From the NCBI GenBank assembly GCA_030770535.1, contig JASVEC010000031.1, positions 62,001-126,000 of the forward strand: DNA of 64,000 nt, given 5' to 3'. Below, piece after piece: positions 45,936 to 56,928 of the stretch. How positions within the stretch are numbered: position 1 is the first letter of the stretch; each line of letters opens with the position of its first letter. Source of the stretch: Batkoa obscura. Its lineage: Eukaryota; Entomophthoromycota; Entomophthoromycetes; Entomophthorales; Batkoaceae. A program made the translations under genes and the position numbers. The notes under the pieces were generated by a model. The model saw only the letters and a program-made list of their open reading frames with translations, was not told the DNA's origin and searched no databases.

Positions 45936-46279
45936 ATATCTTCTGTTAAAAATTCAATTTCTAGCTGAAAATATCCTTTAATTCTTGTAAAAGTATAAAA
46001 TTAGTATTCAAGAACATTGTTTGTATAGAATAAACTCCTCTATATCATTTGATTCAAATATTTCTGCTTTTTTTTAAATGTTTGAAACCTCAATGTTAAA
46101 AAATATGCTATTACCTCATATTCTAATGCTGTTCTATAAATTCCATAGTACTTGTCTGAGATGTTTAATCCCAATATAAATGCTTATAAAAATAAACATT
46201 TATATTGGTTTAATTTGATTATAATAAAAATTTTAATAGATAACGTTTTAACTTGATTTTTATCATAACTAATATATAT

Positions 46280-46377
46280 GGGGATGTATTTTTGCGTTTA
46301 AGGATTTTACTAATAGTCTTTCGGCCCAAACAGTACTTAAAAGATGGAAAAAGTAATGAAATTAAAAAGACATCCCC
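46280..46377 (+). mobile_element. MITE copy 18 (forward)
   Basis: 98 bp, GGGGATGTATTTTTGCG to ACATCCCC, flanked by ATAT. Confidence 0.9.
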
Positions 46378-46466
46378 ATATATTTAGCTCTTATTTTTTT
46401 TCGTTTTTTATTTCATATATATTTATAAAATTATTTGATATAGTTTTTTTTAAAATTAATATATAT

Positions 46467-46563
46467 GGGGATGTATTTTATTATTTGAGAGTTTAATAAC
46501 AATTTTCCAACTCAAATAGTGCTTAAAAATGGAAAAAGTAATGAAACCAAAAAGAACATCCCC
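46467..46563 (+). mobile_element. MITE copy 19 (forward)
   Basis: 97 bp, GGGGATGTATTTTATTA to ACATCCCC, flanked by ATAT. Confidence 0.9.
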
Positions 46564-46891
46564 ATATGTAAATAATAAGTTACAAAGTAGTGATTCTCAT
46601 TAATTTTTATATTTTAAAATACCTATATATAAAGTTTTAATATAAACACAAATTTTGGACTTTTTTAAGAGACTAGAAGAACTTATTTTAGACTATTTTG
46701 CTTTAATATTAATAATATCAATGTTTTTGATCTTATTAATATAAAACTCAAAAATAGTAAAAAACAAACCATTAAACTATATATTAATATTTTACTTTTA
46801 TTTGTTTTTAAAAAAAAACTATACTGCTTTAAAAATGACTATAAAGCTTTAAGCATCTTGTATATATAACTTAAAATAAAAAACAAGATAT

Positions 46892-46988
46892 GGGGCTGTT
46901 TTTTTTAGTTTCATTATTTTTCCATTTTTTAAGCGCTATTTGAGTGGAAAGATTGTAGTAAAATTCTTAAACAAAAAAACACATCCCC
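46892..46988 (-). mobile_element. MITE copy 20 (reverse), left of a head-to-tail pair
   Basis: 97 bp, GGGGCTGTTTTTTTTAG to ACATCCCC, flanked by ATAT; the right ATAT is shared with copy 21. Confidence 0.9.
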
Positions 46989-46992
46989 ATAT

Positions 46993-47090
46993 GAAGGTGT
47001 TTTTTTAGTTTCATCACCTTTTCCATTTTTAAGCGCTATTTGAGTGAAAAAATTATTTAGTAAAATTCTTAAACGAAAAAATACACCTCC
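46993..47090 (-). mobile_element. MITE copy 21 (reverse), right of the pair
   Basis: 98 bp, GAAGGTGTTTTTTTAG to ACACCTCC. Left flank ATAT (shared), right flank ATGT. It abuts copy 20 in the same orientation. Confidence 0.87.
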
Positions 47091-47253
47091 ATGTAATATC
47101 TAATTTAAGCTTTATGAACTTATTAAAAACAATTAAATAAAGAGCTTATTTCTATAGTTAACTTCTTTATAACAAATGCATTTAAGTTTAATTAGCTTAT
47201 ATAAACAAACAGTAAAAATATATCTTTATCTGTTAAAAAGCTATTTAATATTT

Positions 47254-47351
47254 GGGAATATATTTTTATGGTTAAGAATTTTATTAACAATTTTTCCACT
47301 CAGATAGTGCTTAAAACACGAAAAAAATAACGAACCCAAAAAAACACCTTC
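47254..47351 (+). mobile_element. MITE copy 22 (forward)
   Basis: 98 bp, GGGAATATATTTTTATG to ACACCTTC, flanked by ATTT on both sides. Confidence 0.87.
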
Positions 47352-47577
47352 ATTTCTTATTTAGTGCCAATATTTTTTTCTTTTAATTTAAACCTAACTT
47401 TAAGTTATAATTTTTATTAACCTTAATAGATGAGTGACATGAGTTGTATTCATAGTTAAGTTTATTATGATCTCAAATACAAAATTATCTGCCTTAATTT
47501 TCATTATCTTTTTCCCTTTAACAAATCCCAAAAGAAAAGGTTAAGCAATATAGCATTGTTTTATACTCAAATAACAT

Positions 47578-47703
47578 TTAATAAATATCATATTCCTCTG
47601 GGGCATCAAAAGCTTCTATATTTAAATTAAATCTGGGTATATGATATCTAATTTTAGGTAAAGTAGTGACCTAAGGCGCAAGTTTTCTAGGACCATTGTT
47701 TTT
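47578..47703 (-). pseudogene. Coding-like scrap of an unknown gene
   Basis: The minus-strand frame reads NNGPRKLAP, a stop, then VTTLPKIRYHIPRFNLNIEA and FDAPEEYDIY before another stop. The composition is protein-like. No family recognised and no intact neighbour exons. Confidence 0.25.
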
Positions 47704-48806
47704 ATTGCTTATTTATGAATATCACTTTTATGCTTTTGACTATAGTACATCAAAGAAAATATTAGTCGCTTTGACTAGAATTATATTAGTCTCAGTTCTG
47801 ATTTTTTATAAGGTTATAGATTTAGCATGAAGATTATAGAATCATTGATTTTATTGATTCTTAAGTTAATTAAGTATCTAGTCTATAAAGTTTAGATTAA
47901 ATCAACTAAAAATTTATTAACAATTTTAATTAACTTTTTAAATTGTCATATATGCCAAACAAATGTTATTGTTTTATTAATACTTGAAGTTTATAGCGAT
48001 AAAGTATAAGTAATAGATTTCACTATGAGAGTTTACTTCTTTCATGTGGTAGTAGATATTGGATCCGTGATATAATACATCAAAAGCTTTAATAAGCCAA
48101 ATCAAATGCTCGGATTAATAAATGCTAAATTAACCTCAATTTTTGATTATATTTAAATAAAAGGGACATTACAACATTTTTATAATTTCGTAAAAAAGAT
48201 GAACATTTCAGCTCATTCGTATGACAAAGTTTAATGGCTTTGAAGTATAAAATAATGTATGGTCAAAATAAAGTAAAATTAATGGTATTTGATAGGGAAT
48301 AGAGTCTGAGCACTATAATTTTGAGTTTACTAAGTTATTAAGCAAATCCTTAAATCGAGGCAATAGTTTATTCTTAGTCTTTATTTATTTAATCCTTTTA
48401 TTCAAACAATAGAAAATGAAGCAAGATGCCATTTTTAAAATTTGATGGTGGAGACTGTTGTTTATGGCTTGTCAAAGATACCTAACTACCTTTATATCTT
48501 TTAGATAATTATTCAAAATTTATATTATTGTTTAAATCAATGATCTTGGACCTTCATAGCTCCTTAGCAGCTAAAGAAGGTTAAGAATATTTTTGTACAG
48601 TAGAGAAGCAATTGAAAAATTGTCTACTTCTTTCTGTATAATATTAATTAAAATCAAATACTTAGAAGGTGATGAACCTACCTACTCAGGTTATCTTTTT
48701 GGCCATCTTAAAGTTCCACGAATAACTTGAATATTCGCCTTTGATACTATTTCAACCAATTATTAGGATCCAGTTTTAAAGAGCTAGTTTACTCTATTCA
48801 AAACAT

Positions 48807-48903
48807 GGGAATGTGTTTTCGTGTTTAAAATTTTACTAACAATCTCTCCACTCAAATAGCACTTAAAAAATAGAAAAAATAATGAACCCAAAAAAACACT
48901 CCC
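48807..48903 (+). mobile_element. MITE copy 23 (forward)
   Basis: 97 bp, GGGAATGTGTTTTCGTG to ACACTCCC, flanked by the direct repeat ACAT (48803-48806 and 48904-48907). Confidence 0.9.
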
Positions 48904-49136
48904 ACATTTATGATGGGTTTACTACTTTTTTTAAACCTTGAATTCATTTTAAAATAGAATGAAGTAGTTGAAATACTCACTGGGTCTATCATAAGTCTAA
49001 CAGTTAAAAGTTTATAATACTTAAACCACTCCGTTCTTTTTTAAAAAGGTCATATTATTTAACTCAATAGCTTTGATATATATGATAAATAAATGAGAAT
49101 AAAAGTATTTTAACTTTGACATATTAACTTCTTTTA

Positions 49137-52100
49137 TTAATGTTTAATTTTCTTCCATCCAGTGGCCTCTGTGGAATCTTTATATAACTCAGTCATGGGC
49201 CTAAAGAAATTTGTTAAGTAATTTATAAGAAAATTATATTATCTTACCAATAATGATGATTCACTTTAATTGAAAGCACGTCAGGTGAATTATTGAATGT
49301 AACAATGCGCACCCTAGCATATGTATTATCACTTAACGACTTAACTACATTTAAAAAGGCATCTAAATCTGGAGTGGGTATATCATTTACAGCTGTTATC
49401 CAATTAGTATGATTTAACCCATACATATATGCTGGTGAACCACGATGCCTATCTGCTACATAAACTTTGGATGGTAAACGTTTTGTTTGTAATAAAACTT
49501 CTTTATGAGGTTCTAGAAAGGAATTGTGTTATTTTATACTATATAGTGCTATATTATAATAATACCATGAAGTAGAGCTCCAGCCCATGATACTATCCTT
49601 CCAATGCCATCACCATGAATAGGTTTTGTTGGCACTTTGAGATTAAGGATATCTTTGCCTCTCAATACAGTCTAAAATAGATAATTAACACATAAATACA
49701 ATTTACAACAAATTTAACTTACAATTTCTAATTCTTTTTTATAAAATTGAGTATCAAAATCGGATACTTTAGTTGGAATCTTATTATCTACAGTAAGTAT
49801 AAGGTCAAGTTCTTTCAACAACGGTTTCTCTGCTGAAAATTCTGATCTACGAACTTGGAATATTTGCCTTCTTAATGGGTCTGCTTTTTCATATTTTTCA
49901 ATCCAATCATCTGTTAATCCCTTATGACGTGCTTGTACTAAATCTACTACTCCAAACTCAATATTAAGGTAATTCAATTCAGGTGTAATTCCTTTTCTTA
50001 GAGGATTTAAAGCGGGTAATAAAATGGATATATCAATGCCAAAATAATATTCGTTATGATAGCCATCCGATTTACGGTCTCCTAAAAAGGATAACCATAA
50101 TCCTTGTAATCTTCCTTCACTATCACTTAATAATCCACTGTGACAACTTAATACGGTGGGTGAATCCACATTGATGGAATTAAGGTTAATGGCTCTATAA
50201 CAAGGTATTGAGTCTTCAGGTATAGTAACAAAGCCAACATCGCTAATTGTAGTATGTGTACTAATTAATCGGAAGTTTTGATTCACTCCTAAAAACTCTA
50301 CTTTATCACCTAATAAAATATAAGTAATTATACCTCATTATAATCATAAGTATCCAAATTACCTGGCGTTAATGGAACATCTGAAATAACAGGGGTATGA
50401 ACTTTTGTATCTCCTAATAACTCAGGGTCATATTGTAACAAAGTAAAATTATGAAATGGATGTAGAAACAAAACTTTAGCTGGAATTGTAAATGATTCTG
50501 CAAAGGTTAAGCTAATATCACCTAAATCATATGGTACACAATTACGTGTAATAACTACAATTCCTTTTTCTGCATCTAATACCCAGCCTCCTCCTTTACA
50601 CTATAAATTTAATTTAGATTAGTTTACGCTATTTTGCTTAAAATTAATGTTTACTCTGCTCCTTGGAAAACCTTCTACTTTACCAGCCAACTGATATGTA
50701 ACCTTAACAAATGAATTCTTAAGAATACGAGCAGATTTTGAGTCCTGGTTAATATCCGGGAAAGTAACAGTTTTTCGGACCAACGGAATGCTAGGTATTG
50801 GTTCTTTTAATTTTGTAAACTCCCACTTGCCGTTTGTGTCATTTCTAACCGCTAATTTAAAATCACACCAATGTCTATCAATGCATACAATAGACCAATA
50901 GGTAGAATGAACATCCTTAATAAAATAAAACACTACTTGTACTCTCTTTCTATCTGGTATTTTCGATACCACTTCAATAAAAGTGTCCAAATCTGGGGTT
51001 TCTTGGTCATCCACGCTGGTGACTATGGTACCAAATCCAGGGCCATGTAATTTAAAAGGGCCAGCTGGGTTCGAGATATAAACCCCTTTACATGGTATAC
51101 AAAAGGACCTTGCTAATTGATAAGATAAGTCATTGAAAGTGGATCCACAATAAGATAGGTATCTATTTGGGGTACTGAAAAACATTAGAATAAATTAAAA
51201 TAATTGTGATAAAAGAAAAAAATTACATGGCATGCAAATCTTTAACAAGGATATCAAATTCCATTTCAACACCTCCTCTTTCAATTTTTAAATTAATTTT
51301 GTTATTTACATTATCATCTAAGATTCCATCCAAATGTGCAAAATGGGTCAACATAGTACCATTGACACTTAACAATAAATCTCCATTCTCTAATTTGTTA
51401 TAAGTTGGACCTTCCGGTACTACCAATTCTACTGTGAGCATTCCAATCTCATTTGGAAATAAATCCCTTAATTTAGCTTCATTAGCATCAGACAAGCCTA
51501 ATCGATGTGCTTCATCAAAGGGACGATGTAAGAATTGGGTCATTATACTACCCCTAGGAACCGTTTCACCTCGTTGTATATATTCTAATGCTCTCTTTAC
51601 ACGATCTAATGGAAGAAAGAAATTTGTTGCTGCTTCAGAACGGCCGCCTAAATAACAGTGTTTAATATGCGGTTACTATTCATGTTTATTATTCTACCAG
51701 CTTGTAATGCTACAGCATTGCCATTCAAATCTAATACTGGAGAACCGGAACTACCTTATATTTAAAAAATGAACAAAAGTTTGAGATTTTAAATAAAAAT
51801 AGTTTTACCTCCTGAAGAGTTTGAAGCTGCTTGACTAAATAAATAAATAAATAAATAATAGTCCTAAGTTATGTAATAAATGTATATATCTTACATATAA
51901 AAGGTGTTAAAATCATTGTAAGTAAGTTCTCCGTATTCAGGTGAGTTTCTATTCAATCTAGAAATGGAACCTGATAAAATACTTAATTTTTCACCAGCGT
52001 CATTACCAACTACACGGATATCTAATCCCACTTTAGCCAAGTCTGGACGTAATGGAATACTCTTTAATTTTAGATATTTGACGTCTTTTGGATTAAACCT

Positions 52101-52652
52101 TAAAAACCTAAAAAAAAATTAGTTTTTAGTTTTATATTAATTCTTTCTTAATACCCAAAATCATGGACTGGATCACTAAATAAAACTAATTAATTTTAAA
52201 ATAATATCATGGTGTTTCTTATATCTTACCGATAAACTGGATAAACATCAATTTCTTCATGATCATATAATATAGCTTCTCCTACAAACGGTCCGCAGCC
52301 AATGATATGTCTGTTAGTTAAAATGATTCCATTTTCAGCGTCTACCACAAATCCAGTACCCTCAGATTTACAAGGATCTAAAGATTATTAAGTCGATTAT
52401 AATAATAAAATGACAAAATATCTTACCATCAGTATCAAAGGCATTAACTATAGAAAACCTAATTGAGGCAATGGACATGATACTTTTTTCAAAATCTAGC
52501 TTCCAGTTAAATTCTTGTTTAATCGAATCATCCATAATAGCCTCCTCTTTGTTCATTCGATGATTTCTTATATTACTTATCTTCTCTAACGGCGTGCTTG
52601 CACCGCTTGATAAATTCATTTCTTTACTTAGTGATGCTTTACGTTTACTCAT
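49137..52652 (-). CDS. NMA111: Nma111-type HtrA/PDZ serine protease
   Basis: Large fungal HtrA-like protease, nuclear in yeast, that promotes apoptosis-like death and heat tolerance by cleaving inhibitors. Starts [20 protein letters not shown] with a basic (KRK) start; about eleven exons. The protease domain shows [19 protein letters not shown] (His), DPVHDFG (Asp) and, across an intron, [20 protein letters not shown] (Ser), so the triad is complete. PDZ-like parts follow ([40 protein letters not shown]). The degenerate second protease-like half ([20 protein letters not shown] and [20 protein letters not shown]) and the last PDZ ([20 protein letters not shown]) end the protein at GWKKIKH. This two-repeat layout is the family norm. 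Confidence 0.95.
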
Positions 52653-53686
52653 ACTCTATAATAGTTTTGAAGCTGTTTTATTGTTTTCAAAAAAAAATAG
52701 ATTGACCTATTAGGTTTAAATGAAAAATGAGCGGTGATTGGTTCTTCGAGATATGACGTTTATTAGAATTTTAGAAGTTGTTTGTAAACTAATAAAAAAA
52801 AGTTGAAGATTAGCTTAAAAAAGAGTATATATACTTTAAAACTAACATATCAGAGCATATTATTAATGGGTACCAAAAAAGAATACGATTTAAACAGTAG
52901 TTTGTAAAGGTACCAATTTCTTTATAGAAGGGGTAAACTATAAAATACTCATTATCTGATCTCTTAGCAATTATATTAAACTAAATTAATGATGTCATTA
53001 AATTCTTTAAAGTATAATTTTATTTTACTTTATTTGCTCTATCAATAAAATACGAAGTCCAAGCTTTCAATTGATGACAACTAAAAATTCGTATATTCTG
53101 GAACACAATAATGATATAAACAATTATTAGAAGTGAAATTCAAACATTACTTTTGTGCCATTTGAAGTTAATTTAAAATGTTCTTAAAATAAATTTATAA
53201 CAGTAAAATAATTCAGTGATATCAAATGAACTAAGGTTGTTGAGAAAGTAATCATCTTTCAGTAACATCCAATTAGAGGCTTAAATAAAATACAAGCTAC
53301 AAACGAAATTATATTCATTTTACAGTTGAACTAAAAAGCAATTTTAATTCCACCAATAATCATTTAACCATGAATTCATTGTAGGTCTCTCCTTCTGCTT
53401 TAATTTATGTAACCATTCCAATTTACCTGCCAAAATGAAGCCTTAATGAAACAGTTGGTTTTACCAAATTAAGTAATGAAGCGCCATTTCTAATAACTGA
53501 AAATTTACCTTCGATTTCTCTGGTCAAACTTTTACCAATAAAAACCACTCAAATTTTAATAACTCATCTTTAAAAGCTTTTGATTAGCCACAGCATTCAA
53601 ATCCGATACCAAATAATCCTCCAGTTTGAGGAAATTTACTTTACTTTTTTTTTAATTTTAATAAATATTTTTCACTTTTATCCACC
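52653..53686. other. Divergent promoter strip
   Basis: CCAAT (as ATTGG) near 52736 serves NMA111; a T-rich stretch precedes the 53687 gene. No gene or MITE recognised. Confidence 0.5.
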
Positions 53687-54250
53687 ATGAAGTTGTTAAA
53701 CAATTATAAGCTCCTATTACTAGTTATTGTGCTTTTATTGAGTACAATAGGCGCCCAAAAATCGCCCAAAGACAACGCTACTTCAGCTCAATCTGAAACT
53801 TCAACTTCACAACCAAGTTCTCCCCCACCATCTACCCCAAGCTCCAGTTCAGAATCAAAGTCCCAAGAACCTTCAAGTAAAAGCGAAGAGCCAAGTAGTA
53901 AAAGTGAGCCAAATTCGGATAAAAAACCAGACACTACACCAACTGGTAATCCAAATGACAAAAAACCAGACGATACTGCAAGTAAAACCGACCTAGTAGT
54001 TACCCATTACGAAACTCAATATGAAACATCTTATGTTTCTAAGCCAGGAAATTCAAGTTTTTATCAACAAAATCAGGCTGCGATCTTAGGTGGCTCTATC
54101 ACTGGTGGTATTGTATTGTTGTTGATCTTTGCATTTATCATTTATAAGATTAGACAGTCCAATAGGAGGTGGGAAGATGAAGAATATTTAAAGAGTAGTA
54201 GTAACCCTTTTAAATCAACGCTAGAACAGTATCATAGCTCAAATAATTAA
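53687..54250 (+). CDS. Type I single-pass surface protein, Ser/Pro-rich
   Basis: Intronless, 187 residues. Signal peptide MKLLNNYKLLLLVIVLLLST ending at IGAQ; Ser/Thr/Pro/Lys-rich ectodomain of about 100 residues (EEPSSKSEEPSS type repeats), likely O-glycosylated; a short block VVTHYETQYETSYVSKPGN. A transmembrane helix (AILGGSITGGIVLLLIFAFI) and a basic stop-transfer (KIRQSNRR) precede a 30-residue tail containing SSNPFKS, an NPF endocytosis motif of the kind bound by EH domains. The layout resembles fungal wall-stress sensors and mucin-like surface proteins, but there is no WSC or other named ectodomain. Function unknown. Confidence 0.72.
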   Translation: MKLLNNYKLLLLVIVLLLSTIGAQKSPKDNATSAQSETSTSQPSSPPPSTPSSSSESKSQEPSSKSEEPSSKSEPNSDKKPDTTPTGNPNDKKPDDTASKTDLVVTHYETQYETSYVSKPGNSSFYQQNQAAILGGSITGGIVLLLIFAFIIYKIRQSNRRWEDEEYLKSSSNPFKSTLEQYHSSNN

Positions 54251-55064
54251 ATAATTGGCTTTCTAGGCCAGGGGGTTTTTTATCATTTTCTAATAATATA
54301 ATATAATATAATATTTTTATAATAACTCGCTTTTATGCTTAAATAAAATGAACTATTTATAGTCTTGTTATATAACTAAATACTAAGAGCTTGATGTGAA
54401 TTTTGTTTTTTTAAATAGAGTAGTTAATTGTTTGTTTTTAATGATAGGCATAAATCTATTAAGTATAACTAGTTCCTATATTAGAAACAATGTTAAATTA
54501 AAACTATGATATAATACTTTGAACTTTTTATAGTTTTTAAAATAACATGCATGGACACTTAATCAAAAATAAACCAAATAGACAAGTAACTTAAGTAAAG
54601 AATATTTGTTTTTAAGTAAAATGTAAAGGAGATTAGCCTTTATTCAACTCTTAAACCATTATATTTATTAAATATATTATATTTGTAAAACATTCTCCAT
54701 TTATTTAATCAGGTAATAAATTTAAAGGATAATCTGTTCAAAGCTATTAAGAACTGCCTTTTTTCGATTCATATTGTTATTTTTTGAATTAATTGAGAAA
54801 ATCTCTCAAAAAAAACATCTTTAGCTTTATGATAGTATATTTTTTAAATTTTGTTACTATCGCTTTAATGACAAAAGTTGTAATTATTGAAATAGAAAAT
54901 ATCATGTTTTTTTAAATATACAAAAATTCCAAATAAAGCACCATTGAACTGTCATCCCATCTAGCACATGAATAGCTTTTATAAAAAAAAGATAATTCAC
55001 CGTTCCTGATAACAAGTTAAAATTCTATTTTTCTATTTTCTATATTCAACAGAAAACAAGATTT

Positions 55065-55159
55065 GGGGATGTACATTTGTATTCAAGAGCTTTACTAATA
55101 ATTTTTCCGCTCAAGTGCTCGAAAAATGGAAAAAGTAATGAAACTAAAAAAACATCCCC
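55065..55159 (+). mobile_element. MITE copy 24 (forward), palindromic flanks
   Basis: 95 bp, GGGGATGTACATTTGTA to ACATCCCC. Left flank ATTT, right flank AAAT: inverted, not direct, unlike the other copies. Confidence 0.87.
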
Positions 55160-55869
55160 AAATTTATTAGGTTTTTTTATAGCAATATCTTCTTGTTTTA
55201 CGCAACTTTTGAATAAAGCTAACCTCTTAATCATTTTTATAATAAACCTGAATCCTCAATCTATCTGGTAATTCTTGAAATCTCCTTTCTCCCCGAATGC
55301 ACCATATAATTATTAGAAATCCTATCACGAGTTTCAATAGGGGTTTCTAGCCGATAATGACCATATTTTTTACTTTGAATCTTTATTTTATATGGCTATA
55401 TACTATTGATATTATTGGTCAAAATGAATATCTTTAAGATAAAAGTCTAAAATAAAAGCTATTGAGCCAAAGTATTTATAAATGTCTTAAATAAGGAAAT
55501 TTATAATGTTATAAAAAGCTTTTATAAAAATATCGTGATTTTTCAAAAACAAGACTTAAATGCTTTGAAAATTAAAATATAAATAAAAGTTTGTAATATG
55601 CTTTGTTTAACAGAGTTTTAAATTATGACCTTTTTTCATTATAATACTAAGTATTGAAGTTTTGTGTTTTAAAAAAAACTTCTCAAAGTTTTTTAAAACA
55701 AAAACAAAACTTAATTATAAAACTATTTATAATTAAATAAAACATAAAAATTAATAAAAATTATTCAGCTTATTCAAAAAATCTTGTTTTTTTAATACAT
55801 GTTTTTTATTACTACTACTAATAGTAATAATTTAAAAGTAAGAAATTAAAATAAAGCCAATTAATATAT

Positions 55870-55966
55870 GGAGATACATTTTTGTATTTAAGAATTTTAC
55901 TAATAATTTTTCCACTCAAATAGCACTTAAAAGATGTAGAAAATGACAAAGCCAAAAAACATCCTC
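55870..55966 (+). mobile_element. MITE copy 25 (forward)
   Basis: 97 bp, GGAGATACATTTTTGTA to ACATCCTC, flanked by ATAT. Confidence 0.88.
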
Positions 55967-56075
55967 ATATTTAACTTTAAAAATAAGTTTAATTTTTATT
56001 ATTATATTTGTTTCTAAAATATTCCTAAATTATCTGTTAAATAGAATATATTTTTATTTAAAACAAGTAACAAAT

Positions 56076-56174
56076 GGAGATGTATTTTTGTGTTTAAGAA
56101 TTTTACTAGGAATTTTTCCGCCCAAATAGCGCTTAAAAAATGGAAAAAACAATGAAGCCAAAAAAAACACCCTC
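56076..56174 (+). mobile_element. MITE copy 26 (forward)
   Basis: 99 bp, GGAGATGTATTTTTGTG to ACACCCTC; flanks AAAT and GAAT (one mismatch). Confidence 0.87.
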
Positions 56175-56387
56175 GAATTATGAAAAATTAAATTATCATT
56201 CTATTTAATTTATTAGCTTAAGTATAGAAATACAAAAAATTGATTTTATCAAAGTTAGTGAAATATTTGTTTAATATATTAAATTTTATTTTAATATAAT
56301 ATAGGTTATTTTATTTTTTTAGCAAGCAAAATATAAATTAAACTTGTTTTTTATTAGTTTTAAATTTTTAACGGCTGCAAAAATAAA

Positions 56388-56481
56388 CATGATGTTTTTG
56401 ATTTTGTCACTTTTTTCATTTTTAAGTGTTATTTAAATCAAAAAGCTATTATCAAAATTCCTAGCACAAAAACACATCCCC
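56388..56481 (-). mobile_element. MITE copy 27 (reverse, decayed)
   Basis: About 94 bp, left end CATGATGTTTTTGATTTTG degenerate, right end ACATCCCC followed by ATAT. Confidence 0.75.
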
Positions 56482-56779
56482 ATATTTTCATTAAAATTTT
56501 GAATAAAAATAAAAAACTAAAAACATCATAGTAAAAATATAGTTTGAAGCTATTACCATATATGTTTTTATGTTTTGGAAAAGTTTTAAAGCTTAATACT
56601 TGTTTAATTTAATAAGATTTTTTAATAGAGATAAAAAAGTATATTTATCTTAATTGATAAGTTAAATATCTCTGTTTTTTGTAATCAGTTATAATATTAA
56701 AAATAAAACATTTTCAAAATTAATTTTTTTGTCCCTGAAAAGTGATCTGACTTTTAAACTCAGCTGACTTCATTATCAG

Positions 56780-56900
56780 CCAATTACTAGCCCTTATTAG
56801 TTTCGCGTAAAAAATAGTCAATTTTTGAAACAGTAGCTTATTAATACCCAATCACTTTCGTTAAAATAGTCATAAATTTCATTAAATAGCTATAAAACCA
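56780..56900 (+). promoter_or_regulatory. U2AF large-subunit promoter (CCAAT, CGCG core, TATA)
   Basis: CCAAT at 56780-56784 and 56848-56852, TTTCGCGTAAA at 56801-56811 (ACGCGAAA on the other strand) and TATAAAACC at 56891-56899, 30 bp before the ATG. Confidence 0.5.
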
Positions 56901-56928
56901 AGGTTACTTTTTGACATTAGATTCCAAA

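Larger units (their letters stand above)
44568..49136. other. Gene desert rich in MITEs
   Basis: About 4.6 kb with nine MITE copies (44906-48903) and coding-like scraps near 45232-45339, 47578-47703 and 48025-48240, none of which makes a gene. The open frame at 45583-45981 runs through two MITEs and is not a gene. Confidence 0.55.
54251..56928. other. Intergenic strip with MITEs, upstream of U2AF large subunit
   Basis: Four MITE copies (55065-56481). A run of TAATA units lies near 54290-54320. The U2AF promoter lies at the right end. No gene seen; the frames at 55046-55271 are MITE-derived. Confidence 0.55.

Noticed and set aside
45583-45981. 132-codon open frame
   Set aside because: It runs through two MITE copies (45579-45677 and 45839-45935) and reads MITE sequence; it has no protein-like features.
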